Of a stretch of 64,000 nucleotides of DNA, positions 11,155 to 23,921 are shown one piece after another. This DNA is from Zoroaster sp. YZ-2022 (Eukaryota; Echinodermata; Asteroidea; Forcipulatida; Zoroasteridae): contig CM055837.1 of NCBI GenBank assembly GCA_029582265.1, positions 5,069,148 through 5,133,147 of the forward strand, given 5' to 3'. The notes under the pieces are model-generated. The model ran no database searches, was not told where the DNA came from, and saw nothing but the letters and a program-made list of their open reading frames with translations. Both the position numbers and the translations under genes were made by a program. How positions within the stretch are numbered: position 1 is the first letter of the stretch; every line of letters starts with the position of its first letter.

Positions 11155-11876
11155 TAGCTAGACCGAGATGCAACGCGCGCGTATATTTGCGAAGTCGTCT
11201 ATTCTTGGAGGCAGTTACAAAATGCAGGAACTTCATAAGTGAAGTCCAGGCTTTACTACACGCCTATGACTTAGCGAGTCGCTCTCATTTGTGTAGACTG
11301 AGAAAGACTAAAACAAAATTAATTATACGTTATTAATTATAACGTCACTTTTTCACACTGTGCATTTGGACACTGCCCTCTATTGGCGGTGTAACTTGTA
11401 TGTTTTGTATGTTGTTTCGTTTTTGGTTCAGAATAAATAACGCACCCTGAAAAAAGGTTTCCAAGCATGATATATGAGATTTTGCATGTGCAAGACGTTT
11501 GTTGTCAGCGTGAGATGAGGTTTTAGGCTTGTTGCTTGAGCCCATGAGAATTGGATCGTATACGTGCAAAATATTTATTGGCTCTTTGCATAAGTACCAC
11601 TATTGTGAGTCTGCGACACAAAATAGTCTTTTATGATTCACGGCTTTGTAAAGTTTATACACTACTTTACCCTTGACCTGTCGTAATAATACGGCTTTAC
11701 CAACGACCGTGCTGCCACCGTCACACCTTTTGTACGGGCGTTATGAACACGGATACTGAGTCCGCCTCAGGTGACTGATTTTAGCAAAAAGCAATTACAT
11801 ATACCTGTACAGTAGAGTGTATTATATAGTACTCGCCTACTTAGTAATACCTCCCAAACTGGTTTAACCCCGGAGT

Positions 11877-12539
11877 AAATTTGTTTACTCCAATAATGCA
11901 CTGAGGGATTTAAAATGGCGGCCGCCACACAACGCGAAACCGAGAAATCCAATGACGGCCCCTTTTCTCCTTTTGCAATAATACTGTGCATAAAATGGAC
12001 CCTTTAAATTAAAAGCTTACTTTGAACAGTATTCCTTACAATTATTTGTTATCAAATGGTTTCAGAAGACGAAATAAAAATGAGAAAAGACGATTTATCC
12101 GTTGATTACATCTCACGTTTTATTTATTATCGTTGAATCACAACATACACAAAAATTATTTTAAAAAATACTACCGATAGGAAAAAAAATTCCACTCAGA
12201 AAATAGTAGTTTAATGGCATATCTAACAGATAAATATAAAATTCAAACTGGGCCACGTCATTAAAGCAGTCTATTTTTACACCAAATCTGCTGATTTTTT
12301 TTAACCTACGAGGCGTCGCATCGCGACGACACACAGTAGAGTGCACATACGTGCGTGAAGCTATTACGTGTGTGTACAATGCATTGACATTGTTACGTCA
12401 CACACACACAAAGCGCGCGTATTTAAAAGTTAAAAAGTGTACAATATTATTATGTACAGACTCTCCACTGCTTCCAACATGTCAGTGGTGAGTGATTTTT
12501 GGCATTTCTGTGGTTACAATTGGAACCCGATTTGGAAAA
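11877..12539. other. Region between duplication copy A and the RAG1-like relic
   Basis: No gene seen. It contains a short GC-rich patch (GGCGGCCGCC near 11920) and a CACACACACACA tract near 12400. Confidence 0.4.
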
Positions 12540-14310
12540 ATGAGCTTCGATTTTCACGTGAATGCACTGAGTAAACTTTGTCGATGTTGTGGAAACAGAT
12601 TGCAGAAAAAAAATGATGAAAAACATTACGTTTTTGCACTGCTGTGATTGTAGGAAAGAAATCAGCTTGATTTTTAATATCAACACTTGGGCTGACATTC
12701 AGCAGCAACATCCCCCCTGCATCTGCAAATAACTGTGCAAGAAAGGTCAGACATCTACAAGCTGGAACTCGCCAATATACATGTACTTCAACAGATTCTA
12801 CAGATAATAATTGGCCTCCACACACCAGAACCAGCGAATGTAAAGTTTGTACATTGTTCAAGGAGCAGTCTCAACTTAAGAGCAAAATTGCAAAAACAAA
12901 ATGCTCTCTGGGAGAGCATGTGTCAAGTAGTAACAGTCTGCCATTCAGAATCACCGATCATAATATGTTTGCACATTTCTTGACACAAGAATCAACTGAT
13001 GTTTCTCAGCATCTTGACTTTCTAGTACAAAGGGATGAACACTCCATGTTTACATGTACACTGTGCCAATGTATCATCTCATTACCATCAGTTCAAACTC
13101 CATGTGAACATTATTTTTGTTCATCATGCTTGTCTGATTATTTCAAATTCATGGAAAACTCTTCAGTCAAGTGCCCAAGTTGCCAACAAGTTGTCACATT
13201 CAACAATGTCACAGAAAGTCCAAGACTTTTGTAAGTTCAGTTGAAAAACTTGGATGTTGTTTGCTATACATGTAGTACAATAGGCAAACTAGTAAATCTG
13301 ACCCATCACTCCTGTGCACAATTGGAAAATTTGCCCCCCAAAAAACAGAAATGTACAATTGTTGAAATCGTCCCAACAAAGGATGATGTTGCAGAAGCTG
13401 CAAAACTTCTACAGGAGTATGCATCACAGCATCCACCGATAAACCCATTCCACAAGCAATTCAGAAGGCCACGGATAAGTGGACTTGGATGAAACTCAGT
13501 CAGCAAGGCAAAGCTACAGTACTGCACACAGGAGGAAGGGTAAGTTAAATAAGTTATTAAGTATTAATATCAATAGTAATAAATTGTGGTAAAAACATAT
13601 CTCAGTACAAGTACAAAGATACTATCATACATGGGTTTGTCTTAATATCATAAAAATTTAAAGATAAATAAATAAATAAATACCTCATAACTTGCAATAA
13701 TTTTTTTTTCATATTACTTTTATAAATAAATTGAAAAATAATTAATAAAATTTTAAAACATTTTTATATAATGTTTATTTTGCAAATCAGAAGAAGAGCT
13801 GCAGAGATAGGACATATCTTCAAGCAGGTCTTCCTTAAATTTGCAGATGTGCACACAGAAATCAACCATGCAAATCCCTTGGGGCCAAACGACATTCAGC
13901 GAACAGGTAAAATTCCTTTCGATTTCCATTTCTATGATGTGTAGCTCAGCTTATTGTAGTCAGCATATTATAGCATTGATGTATTACCACTCAATGACAA
14001 TCACTACGGGAATTCTTCTTCAACAGATATTTGCATCAGAGAATTTCTCCAGCTCTATCGGGATTCATTTCCTTAGGCCAACATCTCTCCCAAGCTCCAT
14101 CTCCTTGAGGATCATGCTGTAGAGCAACTACGCAACTTCGGTATAGGTTTTGGTCTACTGAATGAGCAAGGAGGGGAACTCGTTCACACAGAGTTTAATC
14201 GAGCTGGTAGGGCTGTGAGCGGTATGAAGGATGACCTTTCGAAGATGATGAGCATAATGCGTTGCCATCTAACTACCACTTTCCCCGAAGTTCACTCTGA
14301 AATGAAATAA
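12540..14310 (+). pseudogene. RAG1-like gene relic (N-terminal zinc/RING region plus C-terminal transposase block)
   Basis: Segments in different frames align in order with vertebrate RAG1. From ATG 12540: LSKLCRCCGN, like the RAG1 LCRICGN segment. At 12649-12732: INTWADIQQQHPP and ICK. At 12728-13234: NNCARKV, then NNWPPHTRTSECKVC, like RAG1 W-PHT-SC-x2-C, then a C3HC4 RING (CTLC, CEHYFCSSC, CPSC; 13055-13183). At 13241-13492: CYTC with THHSC. At 13455-13539: HTGGR directly before a GTAAGT donor. Apparent exons 13791-13906 and 14027-14310 end in PKLHLLEDHAVEQLR and LLNEQGGELVHTEFNR, resembling the region around the final catalytic Glu of RAG1/Transib transposases. Frameshifts near 12648, 12727, 13220, 13250 and 13455 and a TAG at 14074 show decay. 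The segment holding the two catalytic Asp residues is absent. It may derive from a RAG1-like transposon or from the N-RAG-type elements reported in marine invertebrates. No flanking TIRs or recombination signals were found. Confidence 0.75.
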
Positions 14311-16589
14311 AAGATAATGTAAAAACAAAACGATCAAATCCTAATCATTCATCAAGTGTTCTCCAACTTTGAAAAATAAAGGTTAGTGCTGGGAGTAGGG
14401 ACTAATGCGAAATGGGGGTCTAATGCGAGCACAAATTGGTTGTTCTTGTTTCTGAATTCTATCTGTTGTAAATATACACTAGAGTTTTAAAACATTTAAA
14501 CATGGCGGCAGAATATTAAAACTTGGCAGAAATTTCTAAAGCTTGGCGGGTGCCACAGAAAGCGTGGTGGTGCACAAAGTATTGTCTACATGTTGGAGAA
14601 CACTGAGGCTACTTCAATAATGAGCAAGTTCTGACAAAACAAGCGTCGACTAACCAACGTACTAACCATGGTTGCTTTACTGGTTAGAATAAGCTTTGTG
14701 GTTCTTAAACTGACACAGCCTTGTTTGCATTAGATTGTTAATGAGCGTGCACAGCCATCGACCACTTGTTGACTATGGTTCCTTGTCTGAACTTGCTTTA
14801 TTCTTTTTTCTATGGAGGTGGTTCTACAAACCTTTCAAGTAAATCATCTTTTTGAGGGAACAAATCAGTCCATTGTGCATCTATTTAATTCCACTCCGAT
14901 CCATGATCATCAGTATCTAGACACAAGAAGGATGAAATAGTTAGAAATTATGCACGAGCAATGTAATGACAAACACTCAACTTAAGTAAAAAATGTTTGA
15001 TGATTTAAATTCACGAGGCGAGGTGTGGGCAGAAGTTTTTAACCGCTATAAAAGAAAGTAAAGTCTAACGTTACCGTGTATTTTAATTTCTTCGTCATTT
15101 TAAACAGTCAAGCAATAGCTATTGATCAAACTTCATGTTGATTTTTAAATTACTCGTCGTACTGCGCACATGGTCATGTACGAGTGAAGGGTTTGCTCTG
15201 AGAATGTTTGTATACAAGTCCGCAAGCTTTTTCACTAGGTCTATCTTTGATTTTTTATAGGAAAGCTTTTCAAATTTAACTTGCAAACTGGATTTAGTTT
15301 TTAAGAAAAAATGCTGACTGGTCCTTTGCCTAGGTAATGAGGAAAGCACCATGTGACTCGTGAGTTGATAAAATTGATTGCAATTTGTAAATAATTCTGT
15401 GCATAATTCTGTAAATACTTTGTATGTTATTATGTAAATAAATCCAAGTAAATGTTGATTGTACATACCTATCTAAACAACTTGTAAATAATTTTGAACA
15501 TAAATTGTGTAAATAATTTGTGAATTTGTGAACAGCTTAAAGTAATTATTAATTGCGCAGTAATTATTAACTTGGCCCCTAGTTTCTGACATAATTCTGT
15601 AAATAATTTGTGAATAAATTCATGTAAATATTACTTGTAAGTTGTAGGCCTAGTACTTGATACAAAAATAAAGGTTCGAATTTAAGTCACACCTCCCACT
15701 TGATTAAACGTAATAAACTAATATATATATAGGATGTTCACTGCTTTAACGTTAGTCCACTTCTCTGACATAACCTAACGACGTTTAACCATTAACGTTA
15801 ATGAATAATGGAGATTCAACCATATGGAGGAAGGAAATGGAGACCATGGAGGTAGCGTAAAATAGGAAAGGGTATTTTCCTCTCCCAAAAAGTAATTTTT
15901 CCCCAAAAATGTCAAACACAGATAGAAAAACATGCCACTCAAAGACTAGTTTCCCCAGCAACAATTTTATATAATACACAAACAGTACGTGTGTAACGTG
16001 AACAAAACATGTGTTTACAAATTCGCATGAGACACATGCACATTTACACGTGTAAGCACTGTCTACGGAGTTTTTGTGTACAAAATGCCTCGTGTTCTTG
16101 AGACATGTCTGCATCAGAGTCATTTTCAACTCTCCGTTTTAAACTGAAAACCCCTTGGCCCAGACTTACCTTGTGGCTTAAGTGGCTCTTGATGACTTGT
16201 TTTTATTACCATCCAAGTTTCAGGAAATTCTATGGTGCAGATTTTATAAAAACAGGGCTCAAACAAGAGCGATTTCGGGAACGTTCTTCTTTCCATTCGC
16301 CGAAGTGTCACGTGACCATTTTCCGGCTGCCTAGCCCGATGTAAACAAAATTTGAATAAAATCTCCTGTTCTAAGTGACCTGCAATGAATATTCATGATA
16401 TTCAAAGATTGAACTGCCAAAAAATATTTACTAGCCGATCGGAATTAAGAAGGACGGAAGGTCACCCGGTCAACGGTTGAAGACGCATTCTTAATGAATG
16501 ACGTCATAGACGCGCTGTGGTTTGGCTTTGTGCAGCCTGGCGCCTTTAGGCCAAAAGAGGGCGCCTTCTTACGCGGCTGAAACAGCCGT
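14311..16589. other. Intergenic stretch with degenerate GTAAATAAT repeats
   Basis: No supportable gene. At 15360-15640 the motif GTAAATAAT/TTCTGTAAATA recurs irregularly, giving spurious ORFs such as 15119-15466. Other ORFs (15785-16129, 16105-16344) lack domains. Confidence 0.45.
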
Positions 16590-19046
16590 ACAATCGTACA
16601 AAACAAAAGAAAGAACAGGAGTATTACAAATTAACTCAAAATTGCTCAAAATGTTTTTAAATTTGGTATAAAACAGTTCATGAATGCGATTTCACTTTTA
16701 AACGTTCTCCAAAGAAGTTTATACAGTGTCAAAATTAATATCATTAATGTTATAGCCTACCAAAATTTCTTTCAATTTTATGTCATGCTTGATGCGTAAA
16801 TTGAGATTCATGAGGTAGCCAATGTTGTTCCAGAATTATTTCAAAGACTACAGGAAAGCAAAATTTGCTTCCAGTTTTTCGGTAGATAATATTTGTACAT
16901 GGATGTCTTTTTGCTATTGCTCTCTCTGTCAGCGTAATTAATTTGTTGCTTAATGTTGTCTTTTCCGTCCTAACTTGCTTCAGCGGCCCTCCAGTGGTGT
17001 AACGGGGGCGGGGGGATGGGGGGGGGGGGTGTAACGAGATATGTTCAGTGGGTTTCTTGTGGTAGGGTGGCCTTGTAGAGGTGCTGGTCACCTGTTCTAT
17101 CTTACCACTCACTGGCTTTGTTTAAAATGAATTTTTGTGTATTTGTTGTTTTTTAGGGTTTTGGTTTTATATTTAATTGATGTAACCTGATTGCCAGTGT
17201 AAAATGTAATAAAATAAATAAAATAAAATAGAAAGCAAAAAGCGATTGTAGTCATCATGTACATTACATATAATACAACTACACGAGTTGCTTAAATTCC
17301 ATTTAGTCAAATTAGTTTTATTTGGAAGGATGTTGTATATTAATTTATATTTATTAATAGGTAGTTTTTTAATCTTAAAGTTCCAAACTTGGAAATTTAA
17401 GGCTGACAGTGACATGTCATCAAAAGACTTTTGAAGACTTGTTCTGCTGGAATAGAGGGCACTGTTGAAGAGGTGAAGTAGCCAGACATGAAATAGGAGA
17501 CGGCTGAATTGAACATTTCAAAATTCGCTCAACGGATGGGGTGGAATGTTTTCCAGCGACCATCTTTGTTTGGGAAGAGGCTTCAATGTTTTTTGTGCAG
17601 CCTGGGGGATAATGGGGGTATTGTTTAGGGATGGCTAAGGGGAAGAGGGCTAAATGAGCTAAGGCAAGGAGATAGTGGGGAGCTTCAACCCCCACAACCC
17701 CCTGATCCATTACTGTATGTGACCACTTGTCACTAATTGCTTGTCGTTTTTATATGATTTTTACAACAATTATTCAAACTGCTGACAAGATTATCATTGA
17801 ACAGTGACAGAATTCCAGACAAAAATGATTTATTAATCTGTACACATTTCACATTGTGAGAATAATTGTAAGAAATTCAACGATTAAAAGAAATATACAG
17901 TTATCTACTGACTTCTTTATTGATTTATTAAAATGAAAATTGTAAAATATTTCTTTATAGATATTATCATTTCTCTAATTCTGCTCCTTTTACAAAGAGG
18001 GTTATTCTTTAGCACAATTAAAAACCCACACCATTTCATTGCACTGCAGACAGATTTGGCAAAAAATGCTGTAAACATAATTTTTGATTTCAAATAAGCT
18101 TAATATGTAAAACATAGAATCACCGAAAGTGCATACAAGTTAATAAAAGCATCCCAGTCTCACAAACAATGAATAACAAATTTGAGCAGACCATCGCAAA
18201 AAAAGAAGACATTGTTAGCTCGATTACACATGTCTAGCGCAGTAAATCAACCGCGATCTAAAACGAAAATTTCCTAAAAAGTATTTATTATCATGTAAAC
18301 ATTTTCTATTAACATAAATTCGATAGTCTGGAAACTGGAATTCTGGGCATTTAAATTGCGGAAATGGAGGGGGTGGAGTGTTTAGGGGAAAGATTCTTCT
18401 TATTATCACAATGCTAAATTACCCATTCCATTTTATGTGTCTCCATTTCAGCCGTGTTCCTCCCCTAGTCACCCAAGATCCGCCAACCTCGTTTTTGCCT
18501 TAAAATTTGAATGCGATAAAACAGAATCCGATAATCCAAAAGAGTCAGTTTGGCTGGTTATAGGTTTCGATCTACTTTGACCAAAAGGGATTGATTGATG
18601 TACCTTTTCAGTTTCCTGGTGGCCAATAACATGATATGCTACTTAAAAAGTTGCATCCTCTCCTACTGCGGCTTCTCATGTTTACTTGGCTTGGGTGTGT
18701 TCTCTGGCTTCACGGCTAGTATGGGTTATGATTCTGACTAGCAACCCTCCATAAAAAAATATGTCGACAAAATAAGAAGACCGTAAAAATAGGACTAGAT
18801 TTGTCACTTGGTATTGTTATCCAGATGTCGCAGTTTCACGTACCGCTCTAGTCCATTTTATTTGTTGACTCCAAAAATTAATTAAACCCATATAACTATA
18901 GTCAGTTTCTCTTGAAGTTTATTTGATAATGCAGTAGAGAACACCGTTCATTGTTCCAAATATCAAGCCTATGATCCCGTGATATTGTTGAGTTTTGTAC
19001 AACTTCAGTTTATACTGTGGTTATCGTGTTATCAACTTCTACCACA
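16590..19046. repeat. Segmental duplication copy B, left part
   Basis: Matches 5635-8086. It ends inside the 3' end of the Ig gene: only about the last 12 codons (ending in the ITTV C-terminus) are present before the match stops at ACCACA (19041-19046). It includes a second copy of the LINE remnant (17173-17443). Confidence 0.9.
17173..17443 (-). mobile_element. LINE remnant, duplication copy B
   Basis: Same peptide as at 6210-6452, carried by the segmental duplication rather than by a separate insertion. Confidence 0.4.
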
Positions 19047-20296
19047 TTCGTGACAATGTAGAAAGTGAACATGTCTATTTTGACTAGACAAAATAATTAA
19101 ACGATCTCTATCACACTTCTTCAATGACTTATATACAAATTTAATTCTTATTTTACTTAACCTTCACAAACTCCCAAATTCTATACAATTGCTAAAAGCG
19201 GAATATACAACCCCCAAAATGCTATGTGGAATACACAACTCCCAAAATACTCAAAATGCTATGGAATACACAATTCTCAAAATGCTCAAAATGCTATATG
19301 GAATACACAATTCCCAAAATGCTCAAAATGCTATATGGAATACACAATTCCCAAAATACTCAAAATGCTATAATGGAATACACAATTCTCAAAATGCTCA
19401 AAATGCTATATGGAATACACAATTCCCAAAATGCTCAAAATGCTATATGGAATACACAATTCCCAAAATGCTCAAAATGTTATATGGAATACACAATTCC
19501 CAAAATACTCAAAATGTTATATGGAATACACAATTCCCAAAATACTCAAAATGCTATATAAATATCACTGGTGGAATACACAACTCCCAAAATACTCAAA
19601 ATGCTATATGGAATACACAATTCCCAAAATGCTATGTGGAATACACAATTCGCAAAATACTCAAAATGCTATATGGAATACACAATTCCCAAAATGCTCA
19701 AAATGCTATATGGAATACACAATTCCCAAAATGCTCAAAATGCTATATGGAATACACAATTCCCAAAATGCTATGTGGAATACACAATTCCCAAAATACT
19801 CAAAATGTTATATGGAATACACAATTCCCAAAATGCTATGTGGAATACACAATTCCCAAAATGCTCAAAATGTTATATGGAATACACAATTCCCAAAATA
19901 CTCAAAATGCTATATGGAATACACAATTCCCAAAATGCTCAAAATGCTACATGGAATACACAATTCCCAAAATGCTATGTGGAATACACAATTCCCAAAA
20001 TGCTCAAAATGTTATATGGAATACACAATTCCCAAAATACTCAAAATGCTATATAAATATCACTGGTGGAATACACAACTCCCAAAATACTCAAAATGTT
20101 ATATGGAATACACAATTCCCAAAATACTCAAAATGCTATATAAATATCACTGGTGGTGCAAAGTTTCATGTAGCTTGTTGCAAAATTCCAACAAAATGTT
20201 CCATTTTGAAATCACGTTTCTTCAAAAGATTCCCAGAAATTACAGCAATAAGTTCTCTTGTAATGTTCTTGACCTCGGTCCTTCAAAAGATCTCCA
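19047..20296. other. 1.25-kb insert splitting duplication copy B
   Basis: This segment is absent from copy A. It consists of about 150 bp of AT-rich sequence, the satellite array 19200-20156, and about 140 bp of unique sequence. The 0.79 kb equivalent to 7294-8086 is present on both sides (18256-19046 and 20297-21091). Confidence 0.8.
19200..20156. repeat. 37-bp satellite array
   Basis: The basic 37-bp unit contains TATGGAATACACAATTCCC followed by AAAATGCTCAAAATGCTA or the ACTC variant. Shorter units lack one AAAATGCTC block, and three places carry an ATAAATATCACTGGTGG interruption. Because 37 is not a multiple of 3, three units make a 37-codon cycle and all three forward frames stay open for long stretches. 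Those long ORFs are a property of the repeat, not genes. Confidence 0.95.
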
Positions 20297-21054
20297 GATC
20301 TAAAACGAAAATTTCCTAAAAAGTATTTATTATCATGTAAACATTTTCTATTAACATAAATTCGATAGTCTGGAAACTGGAATTCTGGGCATTTAAATTG
20401 CGGAAATGGAGGGGGTGGAGTGTTTAGGGGAAAGATTCTTCTTATTATCACAATGCTAAATTACCCATTCCATTTTATGTGTCTCCATTTCAGCCGTGTT
20501 CCTCCCCTAGTCACCCAAGATCCGCCAACCTCGTTTTTGCCTTAAAATTTGAATGCGATAAAACAGAATCCGATAATCCAAAAAGAGTCAGTTTGGCTGG
20601 TTATAGGTTTCGATCTACTTTGACCAAAAGGGATTGATTGATGTACCTTTTCAGTTTCCCTGGTGGCCAATAACATGATATGCTACTTAAAAAGTTGCAT
20701 CCTCTCCTACTGCGGCTTCTCATGTTTACTTGGCTTGGGTGTGTTCTCTGGCTTCACGGCTAGTATGGGTTATGATTCTGACTAGCAACCCTCCATAAAA
20801 AAATATGTCGACAAAATAAGAAGACCGTAAAAATAGGACTAGATTTGTCACTTGGTATTGTTATCCAGATGTCGCAGTTTCACGTGCATCGCCTAGTCCA
20901 TTTTATTTGTTGACTCCAAAAATTAATTAAACCCATATAACTATAGTCAGTTTCTCTTGAAGTTTATTTGATAATGCAGTAGAGAACACCGTTCATTGTT
21001 CCAAATATCAAGCCTATGATCCCGTGATATTGTTGAGTTTTGTACAACTTCAGT

Positions 21055-22377
21055 TTATACTGTGGTTATCGTGTTATCAACTTCTACCACACAATTACTG
21101 AGTCTGGAGGAACTGGTACTTCGCGATGGATTGGTCTCCTTCTCCATCTCCTTGAGTTTCCGATCTCGTTTGAGCTGACTTTTTTGTTGTCTCTTGCGAC
21201 GATACCGTTTGCATGATTCGCAAACTAAACACTGGAGATGAGGAGCTGCCAAGAAAAGAATTGCAACCAAAGCAAGCCCAGCGAGTGCCGATAAGTCAAT
21301 GGCAACAAGAAGTAAGGGATTTATTGATGAGTTATCCTCTGGGTTTGGCTTGATGGATGGGTCGGCCCGACTGATAGTCACTGTCCTGTTACGAGATGCA
21401 TTGATGTTCTGAGCTATGCATGTGAGTTTGGTCAAATAGTCGGGTTCGTTTATTTCAGTGATAGTAAGGCGCGACAGTATGTTACCATTTTGGTCTAGCT
21501 CCTCCACAATGAGGAAACGGGAATTCGTTGAGTTTATGGTAGAGGAGTTGGCCACTGGGGAAGTCAGAGTTTCGTTCCCAAAGATCCAGTACACGTTTTG
21601 AACAGAAGGGTTGGCATCCCCTGAACATGTGAAAGTTATCGAGCCACCAACCCTGATCTAAATGTTAGGTGGGGAAATAGTCACAAGGGGTGCGTGCAGT
21701 ACTGCCAGGGGGCCTACGGTACAGGACCGGTAGCCTTCAAGAGCGGGGTGGTTCTCCTGACAAGTGTAAACTGCCCCGTCGTCTGCCGATGTAGCTATCC
21801 ATGTTACTGTATGATTAGGCCCCACACCGGCTAGACCCATTTGACCTTTGACACCATTCCATGTTAGCTGAGAGTTCGGTTTCCCCCCTCCTGCTGTCAG
21901 ACAAGTAGCGGTAATCTCGTCCCCTTCTGACAAAGGCTTGTTGTATCTTGCGAGACAGGAAGGTTCGCCAGGAGGCGCTGCTGGTCATGCTGGTGGTTCA
22001 ATCAGTAAATTTCCAGGACTCCCATTCACGGTATATTTTCCATTTGACAGTAAACACTCGTATAGTCCCGCATCTGACAATCTCAAGTCGTTAATGGTGA
22101 GGTTAAAGTATCCATTCAAAAAGTCCTCATCAATTTTAAATTTCGGCTGGTTCTGGTCTAAGCCAAAAGAATCAGCACCCAAAACCAGATCGTCTTTCGC
22201 CACGTACCAAAAGACAGCATACGATCCCCTGTCTGTGACTCGACAGAACAACTGGACGCTGTTTCCTTCTATTTCAGTAGCCTCTTTAAACTGATCAACG
22301 CTTTGTGTGACGGATAACGAGACTGCTTGAGAAACTACTAAGAAACAGACAGTTGCTACTGAAAAATCTCCCGCCAT
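21055..22377 (-). pseudogene. Disrupted copy of the 3-Ig-domain receptor
   Basis: Nearly identical to 8050-9363 with no frameshift, but two in-frame stops break it. A 9-bp insertion brings in TGA at 21985-21987, in the linker between Ig1 and Ig2. An ATAAAG to ATTTAG change puts TAG at 21658-21660, at the start of Ig3. Two further coding changes are seen in Ig1 (Phe to Leu, Arg to Ser). The remaining frames still encode Ig2, Ig3, the helix and the tail without other damage, so loss is recent. If transcribed, the first frame would give a signal peptide plus one V-like domain, a secreted product of about 130 residues. Confidence 0.85.
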
Positions 22378-23223
22378 TTTGAACCCTCTGTAATGTAGAA
22401 CTGCAAACATGAAAGGTTATGGTGGTTACTCAAAATGTGAACCAGTAACTGCATTCGATCTTAAATCAGGTCAAAATGACTCAGCATGCGTACGTCGGCA
22501 CCAGACTACATTAGCAATCCCTTTCTTGCACATGAACAAATACTTTGTGTTACGCCCTTGACAATCACACACTGGGCTATTTCAGTGCACGGAGTTTAAT
22601 ACTGCTTGCACGTAAACGCTGTAATAATAATCCCACGGTTTTAAAACAACATTGCTCTTTTGATATTGAAATCTTTGCACTTTCTGTGTAAACACAAAAA
22701 AGGAAGAACCAGACATTGTTGGAATAGTTTAATAATGAATAAATTTGACCAAACTGTTGGAATGAGACCAAATTTATACAGGTATAGAAATGATCGTATC
22801 GGTGAAATAATGTTTTAAAAGTTTTAAAACTGTATGTATACATACACCATCGGTCAAAGGTCACTATGCATAAGTTGCTTGTATTATGTTTTGTCATATA
22901 ATTTGACCTGTGAAAGCTTCAACTTAGTGTGAGATCTCAATAAAAATATCGGTGTAAAAATTCGTTTACAGTAATAAGTGACATTAAGACTTGTAGCCTT
23001 GCATGGTGAAAAGGATAAGTAAAGACAGATTACTCAACGTAATCGGAAGTCAACATATTTTGGAGCAAAATATAATTTAATCTCCTATACAATTGTCACA
23101 ATTTAGATAAAATTTACATGGACCTCATTGAGGTGCCATATTGCGCACGCGCAAGCCGATTTTCGTAATACATGCTGGTCCAGCTAACAACAGCAAATTG
23201 CAAAACTGACTTAAACTCTCCAG

Positions 23224-23774
23224 CAGGGACGTGCACAGGGTTGTAGGGGCAGGGGCTCAGAGTCTGAAAAGGGCAGTGTAATTCCATGCGATCTCGCGTA
23301 GCGCGCGAGCTAAAAAAAATTTTTGAGTTTATTTATTAATAAAAACGCATAATATGGTTTTTAACATTACAATCAGATCAGATTATGTTGATGACTGGTT
23401 TTCATTTACAATCTGATCTGGTGGTGAGTGAGCCACGGGATGTCAATTTCGTGTTTCAGTGACAGCGTGTGCCTGCCTATCAAAGACGTATAGGCGCGCG
23501 CGGCTATGCGTGAAATCTAGTTTCGCGGAGGGGCACATGCAGGCCCGTGCACAGGAATAGTAAGGGGCATCTCTGCTGACCTAATATTTATTCTAATTTT
23601 ATTCTATCCTGACATCTTTCAACTAGGCAGGGCAGTCTATGCGCAACAGGAACTTAATAATTCATTCAAAAAACAAAAAACAAACAAACCTTGGGCTAAA
23701 AAGGGCACTTTTTATACTAGGCAAAAAGGGCAGGGGCTCAAGCACCCTTTGGGACCTATGTATGCACGTGCCTG
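23224..23774. mobile_element. hAT-like non-autonomous element, copy B
   Basis: Duplicate of 10210-10758 with the same CTCTCCAG repeats (23216-23223 and 23775-23782). It differs by a few substitutions and A-run length changes. Confidence 0.85.
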
Positions 23775-23921
23775 CTCTCCAGATTGTCAACCACACTGAA
23801 CAACAGCTAACCGTGTTTTTCTTCGATTGTTTGTGTTCAGTTAAATAACGCAACTACGTCGATAGTTCGATTACGAATTCCACGGTGGTAGCGTAAGGGG
23901 AAACGTGAGCGGTGATCACTA

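Larger units (their letters stand above)
5635..11876. repeat. Segmental duplication copy A (6.2 kb)
   Basis: The sequence from ACAATCGTAC at 5635 to CGGAGT at 11876 recurs, with only scattered substitutions and small indels, as 16590-19046 plus 20297-24891. The flanks differ abruptly at both ends, which fixes the breakpoints. Copy A holds the intact Ig receptor gene, a LINE remnant, a hAT-like element and a TA-flanked MITE. High identity in non-coding sequence means a recent duplication, or retained haplotypes in the assembly. Confidence 0.9.

Noticed and set aside
19189..20319. ORF of 376 codons with two overlapping long ORFs
   Set aside because: Produced by the 37-bp satellite; the peptide is the same 37-residue cycle in every frame.
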